Shown here: one piece after another, positions 26,428 through 35,460 of the stretch
Layout of the letters: every line of letters begins with the position of its first letter
How positions within the stretch are numbered: position 1 is the first letter of the stretch
Origin: Acanthochromis polyacanthus
Lineage: Eukaryota > Chordata > Actinopteri > Pomacentridae
Length of the DNA stretch: 64,000 bases
Assembly: GCF_021347895.1 (NCBI RefSeq)
Contig: NC_067130.1
Location: 26,185,817-26,249,816 of the forward strand
Reading direction: 5' to 3'
The notes under the pieces: generated by a model
What the model was told of the DNA's origin: nothing
What the model saw: only the letters and a program-made list of their open reading frames with translations
Databases searched by the model: none
Made by a program: the position numbers and the translations under genes

Positions 26428-26688
26428 AAGACCACATCTGAAAGCAGCCGTAACTTTTGGGAAATGCCAATGTGAAAATTTGCCAAAGGAATGGTTTTAG
26501 GGAATCTAAGAATTTAGAGGAATGCACCAAGTATTCAATGATTGAAAGGTACTTGCGTGCCCGTGATGATGATGATGAAGGTGATGATAATGAGTGAGGT
26601 CTGGACAGAGTGGAGGCTCAGAGTGATGGATAGCAAGTCGACTTCAAAATTCAGGAGAACTCAAAGTGGTGCTTTCAGATGTGGTCTT
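26428..26688. repeat. Perfect 19-bp inverted repeat around a 223-bp loop
   Basis: AAGACCACATCTGAAAGCA at 26428-26446 and its exact reverse complement at 26670-26688. Could be terminal repeats of a small element. TSDs are not evident. Confidence 0.85.
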
Positions 26689-27108
26689 TTAAAGTGGGCC
26701 TTTGCATATCATTAACTCAGCAGGGGTCTGGTACATCCTCCGTCAGGGAGGGCTGATGTCCAGATGTCCCTCACAGAGTTACATTTTCAGGTAATTTCTA
26801 TAACTTTCCAAAAGATTGAAATTTGGTGAACATGATTTATCTGGGAGCATTACTGATAGATAGCTGATTACAGTTTTTCTCGAATGCTAAAACACAAAAG
26901 CCAATCCTCTAAATGACATGACCAGTTGTCTAAACACATTTAATAAATCTAGCCCTCATTTGCCAATATCAATTCTACAATTTCATTTAGCAGACACTAA
27001 CAACATTGGAAGAATTCAGACATAAGGAAAAACCTGTAGTAACTGCAAAAAGTGCTTCAAGTGCGATAGGTCAAAGGTGTTGGCATCAAGTTGCAGAAGA
27101 ATTGCCAA

Positions 27109-27132
27109 CCCCCCCCCCCCCCCCCCCCCCCC
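27109..27132. repeat. Poly(C) tract
   Basis: 24 consecutive C on the + strand, rare for a vertebrate genome and prone to length error in sequencing and assembly. Confidence 0.97.
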
Positions 27133-27465
27133 TTCTTTATATACTTTGTCAGCGCTAAATAAGTGCTGGGTTTTGGACCACCTGACTTATTCTACCCCTA
27201 AGGTGGAGTCAGATTAAGTGCCTAGGTGTTCTCTGAACAATTGAGTCTTCAATTGTCTCTTAAAAATCGAAAGGGACTCAGCAGAACGCACAGAGTTTGG
27301 TAGTTTGTTCAACCATTTGGGAACAACAGAGGAAAAGAGTCTGGCTAGAGATATCGAGCCGTGCTGGGCTGGAAGCACCAGGTGTCTCTCACATGCAGAG
27401 CGAAGTGGGCGTGAAGTGGAGTAGACCTGGATCAGGGAATCCAGGTAGGCTGGGGCCGTTCTATC
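27133..27465. repeat. Dispersed teleost repeat inserted in transposon copy 1
   Basis: Contains GAGTCTGGCTAGAGATATCG, GCGAAGTGGGCG, then GACCTGGATCAGGGAATCCA and GGTAGGCTGGGGC. This combination recurs as an interspersed repeat in percomorph fish. It separates the transposon's left terminus from its promoter region. Exact edges and TSD are not resolved; the poly(C) may belong to it. Confidence 0.6.
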
Positions 27466-27724
27466 TCGATATCATAAACACATTTCACATGAAGACACAA
27501 TTCACAAAACACAATCCTCCGTTCTCATAAATCTAAACACATTTGGCCTTGCTAAATCACAAGTTGCAAAAGAACTCTGCTCATATTCTCAAATGAAAGC
27601 TCATGTGATCCAAAATGCTTGCCACAGTCAGCAACATTTGACCACAATGAACACACCTGGCGTCATTCATTACACACAACAACTCAAAATTGAAGACACT
27701 TGTTGCTAATGATGTGACCACACG

Positions 27725-27731
27725 TATAAAA
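27725..27731 (+). promoter_or_regulatory. TATA box of the transposase gene (copy 1)
   Basis: TATAAAA 52 bp upstream of the ATG at 27777. The homologous position on the minus-strand copy 2 has decayed. Confidence 0.6.
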
Positions 27732-27776
27732 GCAAGTTCAGAGTGCACAGTTTGCTGAAGATTCCAAACAAACACA

Positions 27777-28596
27777 ATGCATGAAGGCAGAGTCAGGGTA
27801 AGAGGAATTCGAGTCAGAGGAGGGAGAGGAGCTGGCCATGGAGGGAGAGGAGCTGGCCATGGAGGGAGAGGAGCTGGCCATGGAGGAAGAGCAGCTGGCC
27901 ATGGAGGGAGAGGAGCAGGCCAACGAGGAAGAGGAGTTCGAATCAGAGGAGGAAGAGGAGCAGGCCTACACGGGAGAGGAGAAGGTCCAGGAGGGAGAGC
28001 AAGACAACCTCGCCCCATCATTACGGACGAGATGTGAGCAACAGTCATTGGCCATGTCCATTGTCCATGGCATGACAATGGCTGAAGCAAGACTAGGAGT
28101 CCGTCCAAACCTGAGTAGGTTTACAGTGGCCACCATTCTCAGGGCATTCAGACAACACAGCAGGTATTGTATTCTATTGCTTTCTTTGTCACAATACAGT
28201 TTTACAAGCCTGCGAAAGTAGTCTATTGGTTTCATCTCAGTTGCTATTGCAAAACATGTCAATTGACAACACATGTTACTTTCTTTCTTTAGAGTTGACA
28301 GAATGCCACATAGAGGTGAGAGGGTTGCCATATTTACAGCGGCACAAGAAGCCCTCATTGTGGATATGGTTCGTGAGAACAACCTCATCATACTCCGGGA
28401 GATCAGAGACAAAGTCATTGCCGATAATGTCAACTTTGAGAACATTGACGTCAGCTTGGCCACAATAGACCGAGTTCTCCGGCGCCCAAGGATGCGGGTG
28501 AAACAGGTCAATAGGGTCTACAGGGAGAATATAGTCTGTGATGTGGATGAGGTAATATGGCCCGATGCAGCTCAGCGACATGATGCCGCACAGTGA
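27777..28596 (+). pseudogene. IS630/Tc1-type transposase, N-terminus fused to C-terminus
   Basis: Exon 1 (27777-28163) encodes a basic Gly/Arg repeat region (GRGAGHG units) and then a helix-turn-helix (HGMTMAEARLGVRPNLSR). Exon 2 (from 28293) continues VDRMPHRGERVAIFTAAQ and the linker REIRDKVIADN. The GT donor at 28164 and AG acceptor at 28291-28292 join in phase across a split Arg codon. Damage: a CGA-to-TGA-type stop in the ITDEM-stop-ATVIG context (28034-28036) and a +1 shift near 28067. At about 28515-28525 the text jumps from the end of the HTH region to RENIVCDVDEVIWPD, the family's C-terminal tail, so the whole DDE catalytic domain is missing. Stop at 28594. Confidence 0.85.
27819..27944 (+). 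repeat. 21-bp coding minisatellite in the transposase N-terminus
   Basis: Six tandem 21-bp units (GGAGGGAGAGGAGCTGGCCA plus T), the first three identical, encoding GRGAGHG heptads in the transposase frame. Length is a multiple of three, so unit number changes keep the frame. Confidence 0.92.
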
Positions 28597-28625
28597 TTGT
28601 GGTGCGTGTGTGGTGTGAATAATGT

Positions 28626-28631
28626 AAATAA
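28626..28631 (+). terminator. Poly(A) signal AATAAA
   Basis: AATAAA about 30 bp after the transposase stop codon, followed by an A run. Confidence 0.5.
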
Positions 28632-29064
28632 AAAAAAACTTCACACCCTGAACATGTTTTCAATGTTGTAACTTGTGTTACAGTACAGCAGTGTACATAC
28701 GGTATTTTCTATAGATTTATACTCTTCAAATGAAACTCACAAATCTAAATGCCCAATCCTCTACAGAGATGTATTCTAAGATCCGTTAAAGTTTCTAAAA
28801 AATATGCATTGGCAGTTATGAAACAAAGAACCTTCTCACAAATCGAACATTGTGTTTTCAATTGTTTTGCTGTAGTGTGTAATGATGTGTATAGTGTTTA
28901 CATTTTTGAAAGCTTCGAGCTGCTCTTTTGGTGTGAAAGTTTGAGTTTTGAAGTGAGAAGGTGTGGTTGTGTTTATGTAGCTTCAGAAAAGTGTGTTGTG
29001 TTTAGACATTGGGGAAAATGAAGGAAACATTTGTGAAATGTGTTTTAGCATTTGAGAAAAACTG

Positions 29065-29926
29065 TAAAATGACACCAAACATGCTCATATGTGATTGGCA
29101 GACATGTTAAAATTATGACATTTATACTAATCAGGAGGAATAAAATATTAAAAGCAATGTAAGAGGTAGATTAATCATGAATTCATTGAAAAGTTCACTT
29201 GTTCGGTGAAATGGATGTACATAAAAGCAGTTTTGACCAGAATTGGGAGATGATTGTCTTTGTTAGTTTTGAGGTGAGTCCAGAGTTCCTTTGTCTGTGA
29301 ATGGAATGTCTGAAGTGTTCGTCCAGGTTTCTGAGCTTCTTCCTTTCTGTGGTTCAGGAATCAGTCAGAATTTTATTTGCCATCAATTTGGTTCCTTGGA
29401 GGCTTGGTGGTACTTGGGTGTTTTGATCCAGTCTCTTGCTAAGACAGGTCCAATACACATCTTGGAGGTCTGTATTGGGGGGAATCCTTTAAAGTCAGCT
29501 CTCAGCCTCGCTTCCTGCTAACTTGGTGCTTCGCACCCCCATGCCAGACATGTCCCACATCTGGCATGGTATCCTGGTGTCACTCTTGCTTCGCTGATCA
29601 AAAGGGGAGCCCGTCTCCATCCTATGGCTGCAGAGGTGCTAGGACTCCAAAGTTTTAGGTGGGGGAATAAACAAAACCCTGTCCTGGTTCTGTTTCATTG
29701 TTGATAATGGCTGGTGGATCCTACATTTTATTCAGTTTTGTAACCTGTTGCACACATTCATTCATTTACTGTCTGTTGTGTTGTTGTAATTATTGTTTGT
29801 TAAGTAGCAGTGCTTAATAGTGCTTTGTGTATGATTATTATGAGTGCTGAAAAGCATTTCTTTGTTTGGAAAGTAGAAGTCAGTGACCTCAGAATTTACA
29901 GCTTCTCAGTATAAGACCGATCAATA
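29065..29926. other. Spacer between two transposon copies
   Basis: Less AT-rich than its surroundings around 29480-29620, with CTTGGTGCTTCGCACCCCC and a short dyad CTGGCATGG/CCATGCCAG. Not recognised; no gene supported. Confidence 0.45.
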
Positions 29927-30789
29927 CAGTTCGATTTGCGGAATTTCATTTTCAAGCTACATTCACAAAACCTCTGACTCTTCTTGCAAAACCAAACTTT
30001 CACCCCAAAACAGTTCAATCTGTGATAAAAACTGAACTATGCTGTCAAATCATGCCTCAGGTCAATCGAAAAGAAATACTCTACTGAGTAGTCACTAAAT
30101 ACAACATAGAAAAAAGGAAAACACAATACTCAGGACATGAAGTGGTACAAATAAATGTTTGTTTAGGCTAAATGCATGTTGCAAAACAAAATACCTGGGT
30201 ATTTGTAACACTTGTACATAGAAAAAAGAATTTGCAAAAAAACAGAAATCCTGTGCATTTACATGTAGCACTTGTACGTAAAAATAAAGCACAAAAATAT
30301 ACCAATGAAGTACAAAGAAAAGAAGTGCATTACTCTGCCACAGCATCATTTCTCCATACTGGGTCAGGCCACAGGACTTCATTTACATCACAGGCCACAT
30401 TTTCTCTGGCCAGGCAACGAGGGGAAAAAACCCTGGCATGCCGTATCCATGCTCCTCTTCTTAGATTTCTGTCCATTGTAGTGCCTCACAAACCAGTGCT
30501 GTGGCTTGTATGTACCCTCACATCATTAGCCACAAGTGTGATCAATTTTGAGTTGTTGTGTTCAACCGGTGACACCTGAGCTTTAATTGTGTTTGACTTT
30601 TGCCACCAGTGCTCACCATTATGCAACACAGGTGCATCACAATGATAATGTGTTGACAAGATGTGTCTAAACAGGTGAAAAGGGCTTATGGTTTTGCCAA
30701 AAGAGTGACTGATTCAATAAGTGGGTTCAGGCAACTGAGAATTTGGTTTAGACAATAGGGTTTAGTGTTGTAGCAATTGAGAAAAACTG
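29927..30789 (-). mobile_element. CAGTTTTTCTC-family transposon, copy 2 (internal-deletion derivative)
   Basis: The right end (5' on the minus strand) reads CAGTTTTTCTCAATTGCT with TA at 30790-30791. The left end is decayed (CAGTTCGATTTGCGG, TA at 29925-29926), but the adjoining CAAGCTACAT...AAACTTTCAC block matches the 3' part of copy 1. The 863-bp body keeps the 5' leader (AACAACTCAAAATTGA, TAATGATGTGA shared with copy 1) and a short fused ORF. Confidence 0.8.
30330..30476 (-). pseudogene. 48-codon fused transposase ORF (start joined to C-terminal tail)
   Basis: On the minus strand an ATG (30476-30474), placed like the transposase ATG of copy 1, opens MDRNLRRGAW and continues in frame as IRHARVFSPRCLARENV, then CDVNEVLWPDP, to TAA at 30332-30330. 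The second part is the family C-terminus (compare copy 3 at 38803). The first residues replace the N-terminal basic region. DNA-binding and catalytic domains are gone, yet no stop or shift interrupts the fusion. Most likely a chance of recent deletion; a regulatory peptide is only speculation. Confidence 0.7.
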
Positions 30790-30791
30790 TA

Positions 30792-31286
30792 AGATTCAGT
30801 CTGAGATGTTATTTTATTAGCTCAAATAAGCTATATTTGACTGATTGAACAAGTATAGTTTCAATCTTAAAGTGTAGTTATAGCACACAGTATGTTAATT
30901 TTGGTAACTGCTTGTGGTGGCCAGGTATGAGGGCCTATAAAATCAGATATAGTACAAGTTTATTAATGATTCCTACTCCCCTCTTTTCTGTCATCACTAA
31001 TATACTGAGTGATGTCAGAATTTAAACAACACAAGGCCATTGAGCATGACTGGAAAAAATTACTCTGATGTGATGGCATTTACTGACATTCTGTGACCCC
31101 GTTCATCATGTCCCATCGACATGCTCTGTTTGCTTCAGTTTGTATTCATTTAACATTAACTTGACGAAACACAAAGAAAATTGTGCTGTTTTTTTCTTTT
31201 TTAGAAAGTTCCTGGATTTCAGACAGGCGTTGTACCCAAGTAGCATGAATGTTAAACATAGAATAATGAAGAGGGCACATTCATCC
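30792..31286. other. Spacer, no gene recognised
   Basis: AT-rich unique sequence between two elements. Confidence 0.5.
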
Positions 31287-31784
31287 AAGTTTTAGTTTCG
31301 GTTTCGTGCGCACCAACACGATTTCGTCATGTTTTTCGTGCCGCTCACCACGAAATGTTTTTCGCTGTGGTAATCACATCTGAAAGTGGTTTATACCGGC
31401 GGATTCATGACGATCTAAGCTGTCCATCGGCGTATACTGCTTGTGTGATTGCGTTTGCGGCCGCCGGCCGCCGGACATTCTTGAAATTCCTATGCAAATT
31501 GGTAAGTGTACCACCGGCTTATGGTTAGGTTATGGTTAGGTTATGGTTAGGGTTATGGTTAGGGTTATGTTTAGGGTTATGTTTAGGGACGATGTCATGC
31601 AAAATATAGCGTTGGATTCGCCACGGTTTTACATTAAAAATATAATATACACATTCTTTTGAAATACGTTCTGAGTGGCACGAAAAGTCCGCCATTTAAA
31701 ATACATTGGTGCGCATTTCGTGGTGAGCGGCACGAAAAACATGACGAAATCGTGTTGGTGCACACGAAACCGAAACTAAAACTT
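31287..31784. mobile_element. Chimeric long-TIR element with CG-rich ends
   Basis: About 498 bp, bounded by roughly 75-bp nearly identical inverted repeats beginning AAGTTTTAGTTTCGGTTTCG and containing GACGAAA and CACCACGAAATG-type motifs. The interior is a mosaic: a segment shared with the THAP element at 17194-17340 (here 31369-31514, about 90% alike), a TTAGGG-like array, then unique sequence. No coding frame. No TSD read. The high TIR identity suggests it is recent or preserved. Confidence 0.75.
31518..31588 (+). repeat. Telomere-like TTAGG(G) array
   Basis: About ten units of GGTTAT/GGTTAG(G)GTTAT, a mixed 6-13-bp periodicity, internal to the long-TIR element. Confidence 0.85.
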
Positions 31785-31924
31785 ACGTGACAGTTTCACG
31801 AATCCCCGTGAGATCGGGCTGCGTATGCATACTTAAGTAGGCAGCTGCGCGCGCAGACCCAGTTCAAAACAAAGCCTGTTTACCTGGCCAAGGCGTGATA
31901 TTGCAAGCACATTTTACGCTAAAT

Positions 31925-32119
31925 ATGCCTTCTTGTTGTGCTGTCAGCTGTCAGAATTGTAGTAAAGCAGATGATATGGCAGCTGTGACAGCGACCAGGT
32001 GGAACTTGCTTTGTTACCACGGCTCAACGTTTGGTTTACTTAATACTGATTTCCGCGTTCTCTGGAGCAGTCATTACGTTGATATCACAGTCCCTGCTGA
32101 TGCACCGGAGAAGACCTGA
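31925..32119 (+). pseudogene. THAP-domain N-terminal stub
   Basis: The frame starts MPSCCAVSCQNCSKADD, whose C-x4-C spacing and CQN match the start of THAP zinc fingers and the fragment at 16680. After about 12 residues the resemblance ends; the expected F-Y-R-I-P block is missing. The frame stays open to 32119 without a recognised domain. The 5' flank (31796-31924) is GC-richer than its surroundings. Confidence 0.45.
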
Positions 32120-32936
32120 GCCCGTTAGCAGGACAGTGCAGTATGTCAAAGTAGTGCCTGATAACGCATTGAAGGATTACTTTAATACCCAACATGCCGA
32201 ACCAGGCCAGCAGCAACAGGACAGCACACCATCTGTTGCATCCAAACAGCAAGAGGCCGTGTCCGGCAGGTAGCAGGAGATGGCTGTCGGCGGCGGCAGC
32301 CCCAAACAACAGCCGCCACCGCCTTCTCAAAGCGAGCCCATTGATGCGGCCAAAGCCAAGACGTGCAATTTCCTAAACGCTATCTTTCTGTTCTTGTTCA
32401 GGGAACTCCGAGACACCCCAGTCTTCAGACACTGGCTCACCCATTAAATTAAAGTGGAATGTGGAGGAGCTCCTGCACCGGGTCTGCGCGCGCATACCTT
32501 GTGCTATAGGTGCTGCAAATTTGTTGGCTGCAGATCCATGATCCGAATCTCCCGTTCCACCACGTCCCAAAGATGCTCTATTGGATTGAGATCTAGTGAC
32601 TGTGGAGGCCACTGGAGTCCAGTGAACTCATTGACGTGTTGCCCCATACTTTTCGCTAGCTGAGTTGCGAAGCTGCCTGCCTGGCTAAATACTGGAGCTA
32701 TGTCGAAAATTCATTTCTCCATCACTCACATGTATGAAATGACATATGAAAACAGACCCCAGGTTGAAAAAAACCGAAGTTCCCATTTAAGTCCCCTTTC
32801 TTTCCCATTCTGATCAAGTTGTCTTGACCATGTCCACATGCCTAAATGCATTGAGTCATGGCCATGTGATTGGCGGATTAGCTATTTATATAAACAAGCA
32901 ATTGAACGGGTGTACCTAACAAAATGACTGGTGATT

Positions 32937-32939
<3 letters not shown>
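32120..32939. other. Unassigned, relatively GC-rich segment
   Basis: Contains overlapping open frames on both strands (32031-32612) with Gln/Pro- and Ser/Ala-rich translations but no domain. A block near 32555-32640 (GATGCTCTATTGGATTGAGA) belongs to a repeat seen widely in fish genomes; family not recalled. Confidence 0.4.

Positions 32940-32991
<52 letters not shown>
32940..32991. repeat. (TA)n microsatellite, left of hAT insertion
   Basis: About 25 TA units; the continuation is at 33882-33914. The hAT copy split one array. Confidence 0.95.
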
Positions 32992-32994
<3 letters not shown>

Positions 32995-33399
32995 GGACGG
33001 CTGGTATAAATGGGCTAACAAGGCTAAGCCCTCCCAAGCAAACACAAAAAAGATGAGAAAATTAATTTTTAAATAACTTACAACAGATTGTTTTAAGTTT
33101 AGGTGAAAACAAAGGTAGCAACAGCACCAATCAGTCAAAAGAAAAACATAGAATATCTCTCAATGGGCTTATTTTTTACAGCCCCAGCAGATGCAGTCCG
33201 CTTTCATTCATTTCGTTCTTGTAAGTGATTGACAGGTGTCATGTCCCGCCCCTGTGATTTACTGATCATTTGGGCTAACTTCAGTCAGCCCACAGGCCGC
33301 TGAATTTTGACCAATAACAGCAAGTTAATGCAGCGGTGCTACCATTTGTGGCAGAATTAGGAAGGAGGGAGAGAAACTTAAGCTATAACGGGCGTTAGC

Positions 33400-33630
33400 A
33401 TGAACGAGGTGGATTATTTTTTGCTTTGTTGTCCATTTTCCTCAATGTCTTTGGAGGAAAAGCTGGAAGTTAAGAGACTGGGATCATGTCGGCCAAACGA
33501 TGTTCAAATAACTCAACGGGACAAACGACAAAATCGTAAGTTTTGCGTTTCTTGGTTTGACAGAAAGGACTGGCTAACGGCAAGTATAGCTAAGAATTCA
33601 CTTTTCTGTTTCCCATGCTTACTTTTTTGA
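33400..33630 (+). pseudogene. hAT transposase N-terminus, TTF-type zinc finger
   Basis: 77-codon frame with SSMSLEEKLEVKRLGSCRP, then SWFDRKDWLTASIAKNSLFC and FPCLLF before the stop. The E-K-L-E-V-K-R-L-G...R-K-x-W-L-x-x-S...F-C-F-P-C-L-L-F series is the TTF-type finger that begins zinc finger MYM-type 1-like hAT transposases. The gene is cut immediately after the finger, and the RNase H-like catalytic domain is absent. Confidence 0.85.
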
Positions 33631-33695
33631 GGAGATAGCGCATGGACTCAACAAGGAATTGTGGATTTGTGGCTGTGCAAGCTGATGAGACAATC

Positions 33696-33698
<3 letters not shown>

Positions 33699-33725
<27 letters not shown>
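33699..33725. repeat. (GT)n(GA)n compound microsatellite
   Basis: GT units followed by GA units inside the hAT copy. The sister copy has the same compound tract, expanded (45319-45430). Confidence 0.9.
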
Positions 33726-33726
<1 letters not shown>

Positions 33727-33878
33727 AAGATGATGTAGAGCATGAAAAAAGTATAGTGTACCTGTAATTGATGTAACTGTGTGTATCATAGGTGATGTTG
33801 CTTTTGCAGCTGTGTTAACTATTTAATCGGTATTATGCATTTGTTAGCCCACCCAACAAATTTCACCACCAGCCGCTA

Positions 33879-33881
<3 letters not shown>

Positions 33882-33914
<33 letters not shown>
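33882..33914. repeat. (TA)n microsatellite, right of hAT insertion
   Basis: Right half of the array interrupted by the hAT copy. Confidence 0.93.
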
Positions 33915-33919
<5 letters not shown>

Positions 33920-35128
33920 GTTCCAGTGAAGTATTTTCACTGCTCTCCTACAATCAGCCTTTGGGATGCAGTTAAGCACATAACACTGATGTCATTGATT
34001 GTGTTAAATCAATCCTTCCTGTATACCCATTTATGGTTAATAACAGCTGTTCTTCCAAGTACCACAGACGCAAACAAGGCCATGTAACGTTGCCATAGTA
34101 ACCATCAGTTTCACTCTAAAGTCTCTTTGTTATAATGCAGAGGAAGGGAGGGGAGGTGGGGGGTTGGATTAGGACTAGAGTGACTCCAGGCAGGCATGAC
34201 TGCTTTTGTTCAGGTCTCACCGCATCATATGCAAAGAGTGCCATCTTCATTTGTTTTAACCTTGTAGCCATTCTGTGACACCTCTCATAAAGACAGCAGA
34301 CAGTTTTCAGAGTGATTTAGGATTTAGAAACTGATCATGTGGTGAAAATATGGCACCATGATGTTTCACGGTCCAAAATTTTCAGTTCTGTGCTGTATTA
34401 TCAGTCATGCACTTTTTTAGACTCAAGTTTCTGAGTTAATGGTTATGTAATGTCACCTGTATTATACTGTAAATGTTTTCAATATGTTTCTCATCTGTAG
34501 GTCTCGGTAACCACACACAAGCAGCATGAAGGTGCCAAAATGCAGCCATGATGTTGCACAATAGGATGATATGTTGCAACATGACAAGAATTTCCTCTTT
34601 TATATTCTGGAAAATAGTGTACAATATCAACCCACGATCAAGATTAAACCTCTAAATGCTGCTTATAAACAAAAACAGCTGCATGTTTAAAAATGCTGCA
34701 CCGCTGCACTCAAAACCAGGGCTGTTCATAATTACCAGGTTCAACTCTAATCAATACTGCAGCGGTTTAATTAGCTCTAATGGCACTGACAAAAACTATA
34801 GGTGATGTAATCTAAATATTGACTGCAAACTCTGAAGAGGAGTTGAAGAGGGTCAGGGTCAGGCTATTTGTGAATCGGCCTCTAGCGCAGTTGCCCACTT
34901 GACCTAATCACCAAGCAGAATACTGATGCTGGGGGACCGTGGCATACAGGAGTTTGTGTGAAAATGAAACACTTACTCAAGGAGAAAAAAAAATCATAAG
35001 TACCTAGTTCAAACTGTTGCTGCTGATGGCCTGAGTGATAAAAATGTCACCCAAAGGATCAATATTATCCCCAAAGCTACCAAATTTCTACACAAATAAC
35101 TGTTATATGAACTCAAAACCGTAATGCC
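33915..35128. other. Unique sequence, no gene recognised
   Basis: AT-rich, with a short G-rich run near 34143-34164. No element or exon supported. Confidence 0.5.
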
Positions 35129-35460
35129 AATTGCTTTTATGCCGATGACACCATCTTGTATGCCACCATCAAAAACTACAAACAAGACCTCCTCCTGCAG
35201 ATTGGCAGGCTGCTTTTGAGCATCTGCAGACTTCTCATTTCAATTTAAAATAAATTATAAACTCCAAAAAGCCTAAGTGCATGTGCATTTCACAAGAGGA
35301 TGTACCACTGATGCCCCCTTTCCCATCAAGGCTCAAATGATCCCTCATTCTAGTTGGACTCTTGCCGCAAAATACATTTTTTCCCCTTTTCGAAAATAAA
35401 CTCATACAATCCACAACCCCATCCTCAATGGAATACAGAGGCATCCTGTGTGCTAATTAC
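35129..35460 (+). pseudogene. LINE reverse-transcriptase fragment (YADD box)
   Basis: The frame at 35129 reads NCFYADDTILYATIKN, containing the Y-A-D-D catalytic box of reverse transcriptases, then DLLLQIGRLL before a stop. After a shift, NSKKPKCMCIS (about 35258-35290) matches the block that normally follows in L2- and Rex-like LINEs. Several stops further on. This is a short, old, 5'- and 3'-truncated fossil. The clade is not certain. Confidence 0.75.

Larger units (their letters stand above)
26871..29064 (+). mobile_element. CAGTTTTTCTC-family Tc1/mariner-superfamily transposon, copy 1 (internally deleted)
   Basis: Both ends read CAGTTTTTCTC(G/A)AATGCT then AAAACAC inward, flanked by TA (26869-26870, 29065-29066). 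The body holds a TATA box, a two-exon transposase remnant and a poly(A) signal in order. A C homopolymer plus another repeat (27109-27465) is inserted in the 5' region. The gene lost its catalytic core by internal deletion. Three relatives lie within the next 20 kb. Confidence 0.9.
32992..33881 (+). mobile_element. TTF-zinc-finger hAT, internally deleted, copy 1
   Basis: Ends CAGGGACGGCTGGTATAAAT (left) and CAGTAGCGGCTGGTGGTGAA (right, reverse complement), with TGGGCTAACA further in on both sides. The flanking TATATATA provides an 8-bp TSD inside a (TA)n array. 890 bp; it carries only the start of the transposase gene and a GT/GA tract (33699-33725). Nearly the same sequence recurs at 44472-45580. 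Confidence 0.88.

Noticed and set aside
27838..28221. Glu-rich frame (MEGEELAMEGEEL...) at the minisatellite
   Set aside because: It is the alternative frame of the GRGAGHG-coding repeat. Only its later part, the HTH, belongs to the transposase, after a frameshift.
27581..28511. Long minus-strand frames, including a Pro-rich one
   Set aside because: Antisense shadows of the transposase gene and its 21-bp repeat.
31518..31588. Interstitial telomere from a chromosome fusion
   Set aside because: The array is short, degenerate and inside a TIR element. Similar hexamers also occur in the microsatellite-bounded repeats.
32031..32612. GC-rich open frames suggesting a host exon
   Set aside because: Three overlapping frames on both strands, none with a domain; adjacent to transposon debris.
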